Counted from the first letter of the stretch, positions 52,421-64,000 are shown. The stretch is 64,000 nucleotides of DNA from Isoetes taiwanensis (GCA_021234155.1 JAJEKV010000317.1:126001-190000); one strand, 5' to 3'. Made by a program: numbers and translations. The notes: generated from the sequence alone by a model not told the origin.

Positions 52421-55400
52421 GGCAGATTTGTCACTGAACAGTGGAGAAGGATCGATTTGCAGCCAAGGCTGGACTGGTTCTTCTGTTTCTTGTGTGTTTG
52501 TTTAGGGTCTATTGCTATTGCTCGGTTTTCTATTGTGCATATATTTCTTTTGTTCTGTCTTCTGAGCTTCAATTCCTCTAAAGAAATAGAAGCAAGAAAC
52601 GTTTGCTATGAGAAGTTCAGTATGTTTGCTATGTTGTATGGTTGATGCGAGAACGATAACCATTGGATTTGTGTTTTTAAATGCCTCCTTGCAAATCGGG
52701 TCAACATGGGCCTGTTTGACCCCATCTTGATTTGCATGGGGATTACAGGGACTGCCATGGAATATTCTGCGGGATATTGCATGATCTAATGGTCACAAAA
52801 AATTGTGAGACACCCCAAACAATAATACACCCCAAACGATAAATGTTGATTGATGTGAGAGTTGATATATGTCATCTCAAATTTTATAGATAAGGTGAAA
52901 AACTATGTTGTATTAACAATTGCATATTGACTTGAATCATGGAGGGATTGGAGTTGTTCATGAAGATTGATAGGGCAAGGTTGTTAAGTCTGTAATATTG
53001 AATATAAAAAGGATTGCATTAAATGATTTATTAGATGATTCATGAAACAAACATTCAATGGCATTAGGGACCCGATGACCACATCAATTAGTGGCATTAA
53101 CTACCATTTTTTTCCAAAATCCTGCTGCACGTGAGTGTTCATAACTCTTCCTTACAGAAAGGTCTTATTATGGAAGAATGAAATATGCTGACTTATGGCA
53201 TGATGACTTAAATGCAAAGCTAGCAAAAACGTTCCATTGAGTATGATTTCTTTTACACGCTGGAGACTATCATCTCATCTTAGAAATATCTATTTATAAG
53301 GGGGTGGTTCCATTTATAAAATTTAATCAGGCTTTTTATGGCCAACTTTAAGGTGTGATCAAGAACCGGCAAGCTCTATTCAGATGTCAATTGTTGCTAG
53401 ACTTTGAAAATAGCAGTTTATTGAAGATGTGACCTGATTGTTTATTTGCAGATCAAAAATGCCATTTGAGCCTTGTGCATGTGAGAAGAAGTTGCAATTG
53501 CACTTCATCCTCCATTTCGCCAGCTGTTGCCTTATATCTCAGTCTCCATCCTTCACCCTTGAAGATAATTTTGCACACAAAAATCATTCTGCGTACCTGT
53601 GTCTTTCACCTTGCAATACCTTTTGCTTTCCAGATGCTTAATCCATGTAGTTGATGTCGACATCAAGTTTCGGAGAAGTTAACCGCCGAGTTATTAAACT
53701 GTTGAGTTTTAGCATCTTTTAATTTGCAATCATCTTGTGTCTAGTTGCATGCATCAATATTTGGACCAAGCTCAACCATACGATCTATGGCATGCTGTCT
53801 TGTTCTTTAAAACCATAAGTTTACATGACCAAGCATTCTTGTCCATATCAATACTTTCTTGAGGAAGCAGCAGCTGGAGAAGCAAATTTTGTTTCTGGAG
53901 GCAACTCATCCCTCTAAATATGTCTATGGAAACAATTATAAAAGGTGTTTTCTACATTCATGGATGATAGATGAGAAAACAAATGTAATGCCATTGCATA
54001 TTTGATGTAAAAGATGCATAAATGTTAGATGCGTTATCCAAAAGTTTTAACTTAGGTTCACCAGAATTTGAAGGCGTTTCCTGCAAAATATAGAACATGA
54101 TAAATGCCACTGACTGATCAACCTCTGCATAAGCACCATATGCAGTACACAACAATAGCTGTTTTTGTTGAGTATGTGTGCCAAATAGCCAAGGAAACCA
54201 AACATCAGCATAATGCTATGGCATACAATGCTGAGAACAATGTAATTGCATACAACAACTGAGTCTAAACCACCATGGGCCATCAAGAATGAACGTGTAT
54301 AGAATTTTAAGAGAGTAACTTGATGCTGAGGTGTATGACTACCCCGCTCCCTTCATGATCTATGCATATAAAGCTTGAAACCATACTTGTTTTGAAGGAA
54401 CTATAATCTTTGGGTAACTATAAGAAATTAGTAACGAGACCGAAGACATTTATGAGAGGAAAATTTGCTTCAAGGATCTGCTCTATACCTTTCCATGGCA
54501 ATTATATCATCAGAAATAGGAGCTTGAGAACAGGATTTATGAAAGATCCGCCAAGCATCTTTGCATCAATGCTTAGATGTCATTTCTACACAAACCTGCA
54601 GCAGATCTTAGAAAAAGTCGATAAACATCAAAAAGCGTAAATAGAATGCTATAAAATGTATATAAAGATGAAAGGCATAAGAGTCTGAGGGATTAAAAGT
54701 TGCCCTTGGATACGGGATTTTGTGGCTAGGATCGAGAAGGTAGAAATATTAGAGATTCCCATAAATCAAAGAAGATTTAAAACATACAAAGAAATCTAAA
54801 ATTGCTTTAAAACTTCATGTGTAAACAAAAATCCATGGTGCCTCTTTTGGGTCGCTTTTTCTTTGGGCTATGGAAAAAAGATGACTTAAGTGCTTAGGGA
54901 ATGAAGCCCTACTCACAAAGTTTATGCAAAACAGTCCAAGCAAAAAAATAAGCGCCCAAGCTCATTCGAAAATGCAAAGTGTAAGCTAAAGTTGCCGATG
55001 GATCACACAATACCTCCACTCAAGTTCCTTACAAAATATAGAGCGGAGATTATACCTCCTCTTCGCTTGCCTAGTTGGAGTGCAAATTCCTAAAGCTCGC
55101 ACATATGCACACAAAATGGTCTCAAAAGGCCATTTAATGTGTAATGAATCTGCAATAGATTAATCCTCGATTAATTACCTTGAAATAGTGAATAGATGAA
55201 TGATGAGAGGGTCTTAATCACGCCAAGATATAGAAGCAACCAAATGTTTTACCAAAAATCTACTGGACTAAGGAAAAAGTCCTTTTGTGCATTGCCATCA
55301 TCACTGCTCGCTGATAGCGACTTATCAAAAGTGAGATGCATATATGATTCAAGCCACAAAAGCCGAAATCTTATTTAACAGCCGAAAATACCAGCTTTTG

Positions 55401-55529
55401 AACAAAGGCCAGCTCAACATAGCCCGGCTTCCACTTTTTGGCATCAAGCAGATTGTATTCATGCTAGTATGCAAACGCACTGCTTGGGCACAAATATATC
55501 AAGAAACAAAAAAGATTCTTCAGCAGTTT
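52421..55529. other. No gene recognised
   Basis: Long AT-rich stretch. Small intron-like or exon-like pieces can be imagined (for example a minus-strand TTGCAG acceptor near 54078 followed by ETPSNSGEPKLKLLDNASNI), but none has a recognisable family. Plus-strand open frame 53438-53641 is Cys-containing and unassigned. Confidence 0.35.
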
Positions 55530-55830
55530 TTATACCACTGCCGCAAATAGAAAGATCAACGAAATCGAGAACTCAAAAATTGTAAGACATTAAAATGTTG
55601 AAGAAAGCTGCTGATGAAAATGATGTGAAGCTTTACCGAAAGAAATGACTTCAACATGGGGCTCCTCCGGCATCCGAGCTCAGCTAGGGCTCCACGAATA
55701 TTTTTCTTATACCACCGCCGCCTGTAGAAAGGCCAACAAAATCGAGAACCTAAAAAATGTAGGACATTAAAATGCCGGGCGAGCCGCTTCTATGAAGGTG
55801 ATGTGAAGCTTTTGGTCGAGGAGACGACTT
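55530..55830. repeat. Diverged 181-bp tandem duplication
   Basis: Two related copies sharing ATCGAGAAC, GACATTAAAATG and GATGTGAAGCTTT, starting at about 55531 and 55712. The second is markedly richer in CG where the first has CTG. Confidence 0.65.
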
Positions 55831-57587
55831 AATATGGGGAAGGTCATGACTTTCGAATACAGGTCCGGCTTACATACCGAAGCTCAGGGGCTCCACCTGA
55901 TATGGCCGGTTTGTGGAGTGGCTATGGCGCATTTGCTATTTTGTAAAGCAATGAAGAACATTGCAAGAAGACCGATTTGCCGCTAAACCTAAAACCCTAA
56001 GCAATGCGGCTTGCATTGCCGTAACGTAGATCCAATCATCCAACCCAATCACTGCCATAACCGAGATCCACCGTCCCCGAGAAATCGGCTGCGTTTCAAA
56101 GAAATGCGACTCAAGGTAACCGAAAGGGAGAGTTTGTTGTGATTTGCGTCCCGGCAGGGGGAGAAGGGAAGGCCGCATGTCGCCGCGACATGTATGCTCC
56201 AAGATTTTCACATACCAACACCTTCCCATTTTAAAAAAGAAGATGTTTTGGCAGAATAGTGCCACTTTGTTATGGTAGAAAAGTATACATTTGGAGATAC
56301 CTTATTTAATGTGCAACACCTTCTATGAAGTTGCACTAAGTGCTATCGATGTCAATTCATTGTGAAAATAAAGAGCCACAAAGGGAGGTCCGCAATTGCT
56401 TTGGCACATATCTTTTGTGTTGTCGATTGGAAAAGAAAAGCGATAACTTAAAATCGCTTTAGGAGAATATGCCATAACATTGAGTTAACTAGGTAGGACA
56501 ATTTGGAATGCATATGTTTGGGAGAAAATTTAGCACATCATCATGTCTCATCATCCTCATTCGCCACATTTGATCTTTGTATTTACCCCGAATATAAGAG
56601 CTTCCTATGCCCAAAGTATTCAAGCCAATCATTCCATTCCAAATGATCTAATTGATTGTAAACGAGGTGCACCCCGACTACCACAAATAAGCCGGATCTC
56701 GCCGATTCTACTACCGGCATCGTATGTTGGAGCCTGACACCTCTTGTTTTTGATTATGCTAAATTATGATTGGGGACGCCTATGATTTGAAGATGTCAAA
56801 TACGAGTTTGCCTAAGGTTTTGATGGTATATCGAGCCTCTATACAGTTTCGATTAAGTTTTTACATATGAAATACAATAATTCGAACCTTTACCGAAATA
56901 ACTCAATGTCCTAATAAGACTACTTTAACCAATCTAACCAGTGAGCTAATGTGACTATTTTTTATCTTAAATCTATGCATTAAATTGTTTTAGGAATTGT
57001 TTTAGGAATTGTTTTAGGGATATGGTCTATGGTTTCAAGAATTATATCTATATCAAATCCCCCTGGAACCCCCTGTTATTTTGCTACATATGTAGCCTGC
57101 AAAATGGAAATGCACTTCTGACATATCAATGTATGGTTTTAAATCTAAATGATTGATGCTTCTTTGCAATATTTCAGCTAAAAAGAAAGAGCTATTGTAA
57201 CAGTAAAGCATTTAAGCGTTTAGCTTATGCTATTGTGGTCCTTTTTTTCACTCTTATAATTCAACTTTGGAAAATTGTCAGACACCATGCCATTTGCCAT
57301 GTCCGATTGTTTAATGAAGTAAAACTGAGGGAGTTCATGATTTTTATTTTCCATACATAAGGTAAAAGCAATTAATGAAGTAAAAGTAGAGGGACTTTAT
57401 GATTTTCATTTTCCATAATCTATTATAAAGTAAAAGCAATAATCCAAAATAGGAGGTGATATTGACGAAAGTTTGTTCATTATCCTACTTTTGTTTAGCC
57501 TTTTAAATTTACATCATGCGTCTATACATGCAACAGAGGTTATAGGTGTTGACATTATGGGTGAGCTTTAGGAAATTATGAAATTGC
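55831..57587. other. No gene recognised
   Basis: A minus-strand open frame (56265-55936) begins in higher-GC sequence and could be a captured gene start, but shows no known motif. The rest is AT-rich spacer, with a triplicated TTTTAGGAATTG near 56990-57015 and a duplicated TTAATGAAGTAAAA block near 57315-57400. Confidence 0.35.
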
Positions 57588-57706
57588 ATGCTTACCTTTG
57601 GTAGAGTGGCCCATGCGCCTAGAATCTTAGCATGTAGTTTTTTTTTACAAAATATGTATGATGGATATAAACACTCGCATACTTATAACCAGCTCAATGA
57701 CATCAA

Positions 57707-57912
57707 CATTAACAAAGTCCATAATTTTTCCACAAATATATGCAAAATAACTCCAAGATTATACTACAAATCTTAAACACAACCGTTTATGAAATACGTA
57801 GGGCATCTACATTAACAAAGTCCATAAAGCCACAAATATATGCAAAATAACTCCAAGATTATACTACAAATCTTAAACACTTAACCGTTTATGAAATATG
57901 TAGGGCATCTAT
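57707..57912. repeat. About 104-bp tandem duplication at a Helitron end
   Basis: Two adjacent copies from ACATTAACAAAGTCCATAA to ATGTAGGGCATCTA, with small indels. The second copy ends about 20 bp before the Helitron hairpin. Confidence 0.85.
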
Positions 57913-57932
57913 GAAAGCTTACACCATGCGTT

Positions 57933-57960
57933 GCCGGCAACGCCGGCACACGTTTACTAG
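57933..57960 (+). mobile_element. Helitron 3' end (plus orientation)
   Basis: GCCGGCAACGCCGGC hairpin, ACACGTTTA, CTAG, then T. This is the only plus-oriented end in the window, so its body lies to the left. Confidence 0.75.
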
Positions 57961-59669
57961 TATAATACTAATGGCAAAATGGGATAGTTTGTGCGCATTT
58001 AGGCGTTGATTTTCCTACTTTTATTTTTTAACGTTGGATTTTTCTTTCAATTTTATTTGCTGTTATGCAGCGTCGTTCTACCCTGGACGATGGTCGGTGC
58101 GGCCCTGTATAACTTGATTTATAGACCGTTCATTAGCTTTGAAATTTCTGGCCAACGTAGATCAACATTGAGCTTCTTCACAAATTTTGTCAGCCATGGC
58201 TCCGTGCTCTATCATACTGGTTTGGTTGGCTCTATTGTTGGGATTGATCGAACATCAGACTCTAGATCTCAATGTTCTTTATGATCGCAGAGGTCTTAGT
58301 ATTAGATGGGCAGCACATGATCCTAAATTTTGTCTCCATTCATTATCCTCATGCTACTCCAGAGGTTTGATTATCTGCTTAGATCTGTTTGTATGTGTCT
58401 ATGGATATTGATGATGTCATGACCAATTGCAGATGTTGTAAAGGCCAAGTATGGTCCTCTTCTTCTTTCTAACTCCACCACTCGCATCTCAACTGCTTTT
58501 TTTCCTTTTTTTTTCAAATGCTGTTATGTGGCGAAACTATTTAGAATGTTGTTATGTGCCGTTTCTATTTCTCTGCCGCGAAACTTCCTGTCCTAACCAA
58601 ACATGTGATTTCTTATCGTTGTCGATGGTTGGACTCAAATGCAGTTTTTAATGTAAGGAGGTAAGAAATCCAACGAAAATGGAAGACTTGATGCCTGACG
58701 TAATCTTCTTTCTGATTTGGCAGTGCTTGTTATGCTCATATATGCATCGAGGAAACAAAACATGCTTGCAAATTACGCAGTTTATGATTCCTTATGGATG
58801 CTTGCTTTGTTTCTGGGTTGAAGCCCATGTCTTATCGGAGGAATGGCTGCATTGCAGGCAACATATATTTGGGACATCTGAATGCCTCAAATCCAATGCT
58901 CCAATGAATTTTGAGGATTAACTGGTAAGCCCATTACTTTTTGGTGCATCTTGTTTTTAATCTTATGTATCTGCTTGAAGAGTGCTGGATGAAGACAGTC
59001 ATTCATCTTTGACAGGTGTTCGTCCATGTGAGAAGCAAACAAATTAAAAGCTAACTATAGTTTTTGCACATAAGAAAGAAATTGACTTTTAATATCTCCA
59101 CAATCATATCTTATTGGAAATTATCTAGATGGTAAATTTTTGAATTTCTTCAACTACATAACAGGCATCATTATTGTCTTCCTGTGCAGCCACATTCCAT
59201 TTCTTAACATGAATAAAACATTTCTTGTTTGAAGACGGTGATCATCTGGTGATTCAAGAGGATTATATAAGGCATGTAGGTCCATCAGGTATTTTACTGT
59301 CAGGTTTGGATACATAATATCATTATAGATTGTTTATTTCTTGCATGGTGTTCTTTCAAATGTTGCCCAGTTTTAACCACCTTTGTCTTCAAAGTAAGAA
59401 AAAATGAGATGCTATATGGCAGCTAAAGTAGATACTCAAAAAGGAACTATGGAAAAGCATGATGTTTTCTCACTGCAGCAGTATAAATTTGAATCATAAA
59501 TATTCTACAACCATCCATTTTCTGGATTTTTGAGAACACAAATCTTCAGATCTTTAAAGAGAAAAACTGCAAGATCTGGCATGGCTTCTACTGCCTGTGA
59601 ATACCAAACATCTTTAAGTGTTGACTACAGAATAAGCTCATTGGAGATGGATGATGCCATTATATAATT
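57961..59669. other. No gene called; exon-like pieces
   Basis: A GTTATGCAG acceptor (58070) leads into an open stretch to 58284. A second possible exon at 58731-58921 ends in CTGGTAAGCC. Both look like intron-bearing host sequence, but I recognise no protein family in any frame. Confidence 0.3.
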
Positions 59670-60048
59670 GTGGGTTTTTAAGTACCCACTTTGGAATTCA
59701 AGTGAACATTTCTTAAACTGTCCCGAAAGGATCTTATTGTGGGGTTTAAAATCTGTAATAGATAATACAATAGAGGCTTGCATATGATCAATCTGCTTTG
59801 GTGTATTTGCTAGTTACACAGAAGAAGGGAGGATAAGGTAGGATTTTGCAGATAAACAGATTCTGCAAAAACTTGATTATGTTCATAGTAGTCTTGGATC
59901 TTCCACTGTCAAAACTTGCATGATCCTGAGATTAGAGCCTATGCTGGGAGCTGTTCATTCATTTCACAAGGTGACCTGTTAATAAAAGCATGCCAACATC
60001 CCTTTGCCTCCAGCATCATATCGTATCCTCCAAGCATCCGACAATACA

Positions 60049-60640
60049 TTACATTAAATACAAAGCCTCCATCACATCTTTACCGCACCCATTTACCACA
60101 TTCTCTAGCCAAGGTGCATGTGCATGCATTAAGAATGGCAACGAAGGTGGCTGCCTTTTGTCTTGTGATCCCGAGACAACCCATATCCCAGTCAGACTGT
60201 TCCAAGAAATTTCATCAAGTGTAGATATGCCATTGAACACTACTTCTGAAGCTTTCATATTTCCACACTTGGCATACATATTGATCAACATATTTGACAC
60301 AAAGTAATCTGATGCACAAGGAGCTGTCATAGCAGAAGCATGAATTTGTTTGCCCTTTTCAAGGGCTCCCAAATTTGCTACATGCATTGAGTACAGAGCT
60401 ATAGATGAATCCATCTGGATTTATACTTTTATTATATACCTAGTCAAACAGATGAAGTGCCGTGAGAGTCATTGCATTCCAGAATATCATGTCCTTCATA
60501 GGCCATTGTTTTAATACTTTCAAAGCATCTTCTATGCTCCCACATTTCGAATACATGTCAATCAGTTTGTTGTGTAGAAAAAAAAATATCTGATTCATGT
60601 TCACTGCTAAAAAATGCAGGCATGTAGAACACTCCACAAT
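60049..60640 (-). pseudogene. PPR protein fragment
   Basis: Minus-strand frame 60414-60049 reads LYSMHVANLGALEKGKQIHA, DYFVSNMLINMYAKCGNMKA, SEVVFNGISTLDEISWNSLT, typical pentatricopeptide repeats. Frame 60637-60440 adds NKLIDMYSKCGSIEDALKVL and KQWPMKDMIFWNAM, another repeat upstream. Repeats of this kind bind organelle transcripts in intact proteins. A stop and a frame change separate the two parts, and only about three repeats remain. It is the longer counterpart of the fragment at 14.4 kb. Confidence 0.8.
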
Positions 60641-61420
60641 AACTTAGTGGCCTTGTTTGGGTTCAATGCGTCATCATGCATTTTCTGAAGGAGCCTCATG
60701 ACTCAGTCCTTGTTGTGCATATACAGCAAGCTGTGAAAACTGTATCAGCATCATCCAGGCTTCTATATTTACCTTAGGTGCAACGCTGAGTCAAAACGTG
60801 ACAGAAATTGCAGGTTATGGATCTGGCGAAACCTTAGGCTAACAGCTGCTCCAAATCTAAGCTTTATGACAAAGTTGAAGTGTACAGATCCGACATAGAG
60901 AAATAAAAAAGCCGACCTTTTTCAAGTTTTCTAAACCGGGACTTGCTTGCTTTAGCCAATATCCACGGCCATATTTGCATTCAATCACCACAGCGCCGCG
61001 GGCCATTTGCGCAAAACCATATTTGTATTTTTGGCCATTTAGGGTGGTATGAACAAAACCTCAAAGCTCAAAGGTCAAACGTCAAGGAATAAAACCTCAT
61101 TAAAGGTCAAAAGGTCAAAGGTGAGGTAACTATAAGAATGCCAAAAGCCATAAGCTAAAGAAGACCATAAGCTAAGAAGACCATAAGGTAAGGAGTAGGA
61201 AGGTTATCGTGTTATTGTTATGGATCTTCATATTATGTATAATAATGTTCGGCTATTGGTGGAAATGGGGTGTCGAAGAAGGGTTAAAACCGCGTGAGGC
61301 CATTAGGAGTATCGGAGTATCCTTGAAATTAATAATACTTGTCCTAAGAGTTACTTTCGTTATAGCGCCCTCATGGATATGGTTGTATCATACATTAATG
61401 CTTTTTTGTTCTTGAGATTG
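60641..61420. other. No gene called
   Basis: Repeated AGGTCAAA-type words (61060-61125) and AAGACCATAAG units (61150-61195). A 68-codon plus frame at 61209 is hydrophobic (MLLLWIFILCIIMFGYWW) and could be a small membrane protein, but there is no support beyond the open frame. Confidence 0.3.
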
Positions 61421-61773
61421 GGGTGAAATCACACTATCACGGGGGTTCTCCAAGATGACGTGTCAGCGAGGTTACGCACATCCGCCCGCGGCCGGCGAAA
61501 TCTTGAGAGCGTAGGAAACCAATTTGCAGCACTGCGCTTGGATGGATTTGCGAAGGCGGAGATCGCACCACGTCGAAATGGGATGATGTGGGGCCGGAGA
61601 TCCGCGAGGGGCTCCTCGCACCCATCCTCGTTCGCCCCTCAACCCCTGCGACTGCGGTGAGCCCATTTAGTCTGCTAGTGTGATAGGTTCCACTCTTCCT
61701 TTGCCAACGTGGCAAAATTTAGTTGGGTTTAAGAAACGGAAGTAGGGGGAGGGGCAATAGTGTGATTTCACCC
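61421..61773. mobile_element. 353-bp MITE-like TIR element
   Basis: Perfect 17-bp terminal inverted repeats: GGGTGAAATCACACTAT at 61421-61437 and its reverse complement at 61757-61773. The interior is GC-rich (CpG-rich in 61480-61650), unlike the flanks. No coding. No clear target-site duplication is visible, so the superfamily is open. Confidence 0.7.
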
Positions 61774-61989
61774 TTTATAAATGAGTGAGACGTCATTGGA
61801 AATGATACTGCCAATGATGATACTATAAATGAAAAAAAGTGTCAATGAAAAAAAGGAAAAACATTTCGTGCATAGATGTTACTATAAATTCATAAAGTGC
61901 AGCCTTTATTATATTCTAGTATCATCAAATATGTTACTATAAATATGTTACTATAAATTTGTAAGCGTAGTCTTTATCATACTCCAGTA
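61774..61989. other. No gene recognised
   Basis: AT-rich spacer with an internal near-duplication of GATGTTACTATAAATTTG and TCATACTCCAGTATCATCAA-type words (61870-62000). Confidence 0.4.
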
Positions 61990-62190
61990 TCATCAAATAT
62001 ATATAAGCTAACCTTGCTTTCCATGAATAATATATTTTAACTGTTAAATTGCAGACAGGAGCTTAAATTGTTTTTCGACAATACAATATTTGAATTGTTA
62101 AAATGCGGACATGTCTCATCCAATGTAGCATAATATTTGAACTGTTAACATGGATACAGGTTTACTTAATGTAGTAGAAAATTAGAGAAT
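61990..62190 (-). repeat. Repeat shared in inverse with 34137-34330
   Basis: Reverse complement of the 34.2-kb block; it adjoins the Helitron end at 62192. Confidence 0.75.
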
Positions 62191-62191
62191 A

Positions 62192-62219
62192 CTAGAAATG
62201 TGTGCCTGGCGATGCCGGG
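62192..62219 (-). mobile_element. Helitron 3' end (minus orientation)
   Basis: On the minus strand: CCCGGCATCGCCAGGC hairpin, ACACATTT, CTAG, then T. It is closely similar to the 50.9-kb end. Confidence 0.7.
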
Positions 62220-62391
62220 GATTAGTTGTAGACATGTGACATCATGGAGTTTGCCTTCTTGCCCGATCCCATTGTTCAAGCTATCACAAAACTTGAATTG
62301 CTGATTATATGCTGGTATAGGTCATGCTTTCCTCTGCACGAAAATGAAGAAAAGATTAAATGAATATTTTTGAGACATCCTTATAAAATCA

Positions 62392-62414
62392 TATTCTATT
62401 CTATTCTATTCTAT
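62392..62414 (+). repeat. ATTCT microsatellite
   Basis: About four units of ATTCT. It resembles the tails of LINE copies B and D, but no LINE 3' block (GTGGACG) precedes it. Confidence 0.8.
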
Positions 62415-63089
62415 AAAAAATAAATAAAATCTCTACTGCCTTGTCATAACCATTTGCACACAAACATGTCTACGTAATATGTCAACATTTACCTTCTTGC
62501 CTGATGTTCTAGCTATCACAAAACTTCGAATTGTTGACTATATCTTTGGCATAGGCCATAAACATGTCCAAAACTTATGGACAAACTGTCACCTTTAGAA
62601 GTAGTTAAAGTACATCAATGCAAAAAAAGGGTACAAAAATGCAAAATGGGTGCCTGACATTGCCGCATAATAGTAGGGGCATATATTTGTATGGCATTGA
62701 GGTTTTTTTTTGCATGATGTATCAGTTAAGTTGCTACCTTTATGGTTAAATGCACATTGCATGCACCATTTCCCTCAACACAACACATTAGTCACTTAGT
62801 ATGCTGAGAATGAAGTGGGTGAGTGCGAGTCCCATTATGTGTGGCGGTGTGTTTGAGAATGAATTGTCATATATCCTAGGAGGAATCTTGCCAATGTGGT
62901 ATGACGTTCAAAACTACTAAATCTAATTATTGTCCCCACTTATGCTAGCAAGAAGACGTGGCCATATGTACGGAGTGGGCTTTCGACGTGCTTATTAATT
63001 AGTTTTAATGAGGTTGGAGCAAACAAATAATTTAATTTAGTGTTTACATTGCTCTATGATATAAAATTGTTAATTGCCTTTTCGTTGAA

Positions 63090-63112
63090 AAAGGAAGGAA
63101 GGAAGGAAGGAA
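63090..63112 (+). repeat. GGAA microsatellite
   Basis: About six GGAA units inside the part of arm B that is missing from arm A. Confidence 0.8.
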
Positions 63113-63472
63113 GTAAAATGTTAAGCAACAAGCCTCATGTGGAATGTTGATTCTTTATGGCTTTGGGTGATAATGGAATCTTAGGTGCTAACAAATGAGA
63201 TATCACATTGTTTGTTTGGTAATATTTGGGGACCAACTATGATACCATTGCACATGCAAAAGCACCAAACCTAATTTTTTTTATTATTCCATATTTGCTA
63301 TCACTTCAAATAAGAATACGCCTCCAAATATGAAGAAACACTATGTTGTTAGAGAAAAAAAATGTAAAATAACCCTATCATACTTTGTCCATGGCTTCTT
63401 TGGCTTGTAAATCGTTGTGCGAACTAGAAATAGCAATCAAAACAAGATGAAGGTAAAGCAAGCACCCACAAT

Positions 63473-63944
63473 TTAGCACACCTTTACTGAAGCTAAAAAC
63501 TGTGAGTCTAAAAATTGTCTAATGAATTGTTAAGATAACAATGCCTTTTGATTAATTGCTAAAAACAATGTGTAAAAGTTGTTTAATAGATTGTTAAGAT
63601 AACAACATAGATCTTTTGATTAATTTTTTAGCTTCGATTTGATGATTCTTGTTACTTGTCATGGACATATTTTGTGTGTGTACTTGTCCTTGAAAGCTTT
63701 CACCTTGTTAGCAAGCAAGTTTAACATCGGTTGCATGGCGGGATGGAGTGAAAGAATTCCTTTTATGATAGTATTGTTCACTTCTTGAAGTCTTGTGTTG
63801 AAGGAATATTTTTCCAGGTGCTAAACATTTCATTTTCGTCCGAGATATCTATGTGCATGCTTCTTGGAAATCTAATAGTGGAAGTGCTTGTAATCAAGTT
63901 GCCCATTTCGAAGTAATTGTAACATGTCATATAGATACCTTATA
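63473..63944. other. No gene recognised
   Basis: AT-rich spacer with a diverged duplication: AATTGTTAAGATAACAA (63525) and TTGTTAAGATAACAAC (63590), with GCTAAAA before each. Confidence 0.4.
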
Positions 63945-64000
63945 ATAGTATAATCTGCCAAGGAAGATTCTTCATTTCTTTCTCACATTAAGCTTTGTCT
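63945..64000 (-). repeat. Start of a repeat also at 42436-42495
   Basis: TAGTATAATCTGCCAAGGA and the bases that follow match 42436-42495 with about one mismatch up to the window edge. Homology starts abruptly at 63945, suggesting an element boundary. Confidence 0.7.

Larger units (their letters stand above)
59670..63472. repeat. Inverted duplication, arm B
   Basis: Reverse-complement counterpart of 13734-15095. The two shared blocks are 59670-60355 and 62620-63472. The 2.27 kb between them is unique to this arm and includes PPR text upstream of the shared PPR block, a 353-bp TIR element and a Helitron end. Another 165-190 bp extra lies near 63000-63170, including a GGAA microsatellite. Confidence 0.85.

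Noticed and set aside
61209-61415. Small hydrophobic protein frame
   Set aside because: No start context, family or conservation evidence; composition alone can give it.
62640-62680. A seventh Helitron end (GTGCCTGACATTGCCGCAT) with its arm A copy near 14350
   Set aside because: The hairpin is imperfect and no CTAG/CTRR follows at the right distance in either arm; at most a decayed end.
1-64000. tRNA, rRNA, telomeric or organelle-derived DNA
   Set aside because: Reading both strands showed no recognisable tRNA cloverleaf, rRNA core, TTTAGGG array or plastid/mitochondrial gene text; the only tRNA-related sequence is the copia primer-binding site.

Overview
The window is nuclear DNA from a land plant. 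It is almost entirely transposable elements and their remains, and I found no clearly intact host gene. Evidence for a plant: a Ty1/copia element with the initiator-Met tRNA primer-binding site, a CACTA element, plant-type Helitron ends, pentatricopeptide-repeat (PPR) fragments, a Ulp1-type transposon-associated gene, and intron-bearing fragments of plant housekeeping genes (3-isopropylmalate dehydrogenase, V-ATPase subunit a, a NECAP-like endocytic protein). The style of nesting suggests a large-genome non-flowering plant such as a fern, but the lineage cannot be proved from this sequence.

Layout. 1-1.5 kb: 3' half of a non-LTR retrotransposon (LINE). 1.6-5.2 kb: a decayed DUF7869-like gene split by a 2.2-kb terminal-inverted-repeat (TIR) element that carries an array of perfect palindromes. 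5.2-9 kb: small repeats (140-bp tandem repeat, inverted CACACC minisatellite) and one possible small gene. 9.0-13.1 kb: a decaying multi-exon minus-strand gene ending in a Ulp1/C48 cysteine-protease-like domain. 13.7-15.1 kb: one arm of a large inverted duplication containing a PPR fragment; the other arm is at 59.7-63.5 kb. 16.65-27.75 kb: an 11.1-kb CACTA element with matching 3-bp target duplications, filled by about 4.7 copies of a 1.1-kb tandem repeat. It sits inside the LTR of a minus-strand copia element. 28.2-31.1 kb: two copia remnants back to back, one split by a 5'-truncated LINE. 31.4-33.1 kb: a polypyrimidine tract of about 1.65 kb. 36.98-42.32 kb: a nearly complete but frameshifted minus-strand copia element.

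43.9-48.2 kb holds exon-like pieces of unrelated host genes (V-ATPase a, NECAP, IPMDH and unrecognised exons), all on the minus strand with splice sites still visible. This is the usual signature of gene capture by a Helitron. Six Helitron 3' ends (hairpin, then CTAG, then T) lie at 15.6, 31.3, 34.4, 50.9, 58.0 and 62.2 kb. A Helitron helicase fragment at 51.5-51.7 kb lies upstream of the 50.9-kb end in the matching orientation.

The genes shown here do not work together as a pathway. What links them is transposition history: insertions inside insertions, capture of host exons, and local duplication. Several pairs of repeat copies differ preferentially where one copy reads CTG or CAG and the other reads CG. 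Part of the apparent frameshifting may therefore be a consensus-sequence artefact rather than true decay.
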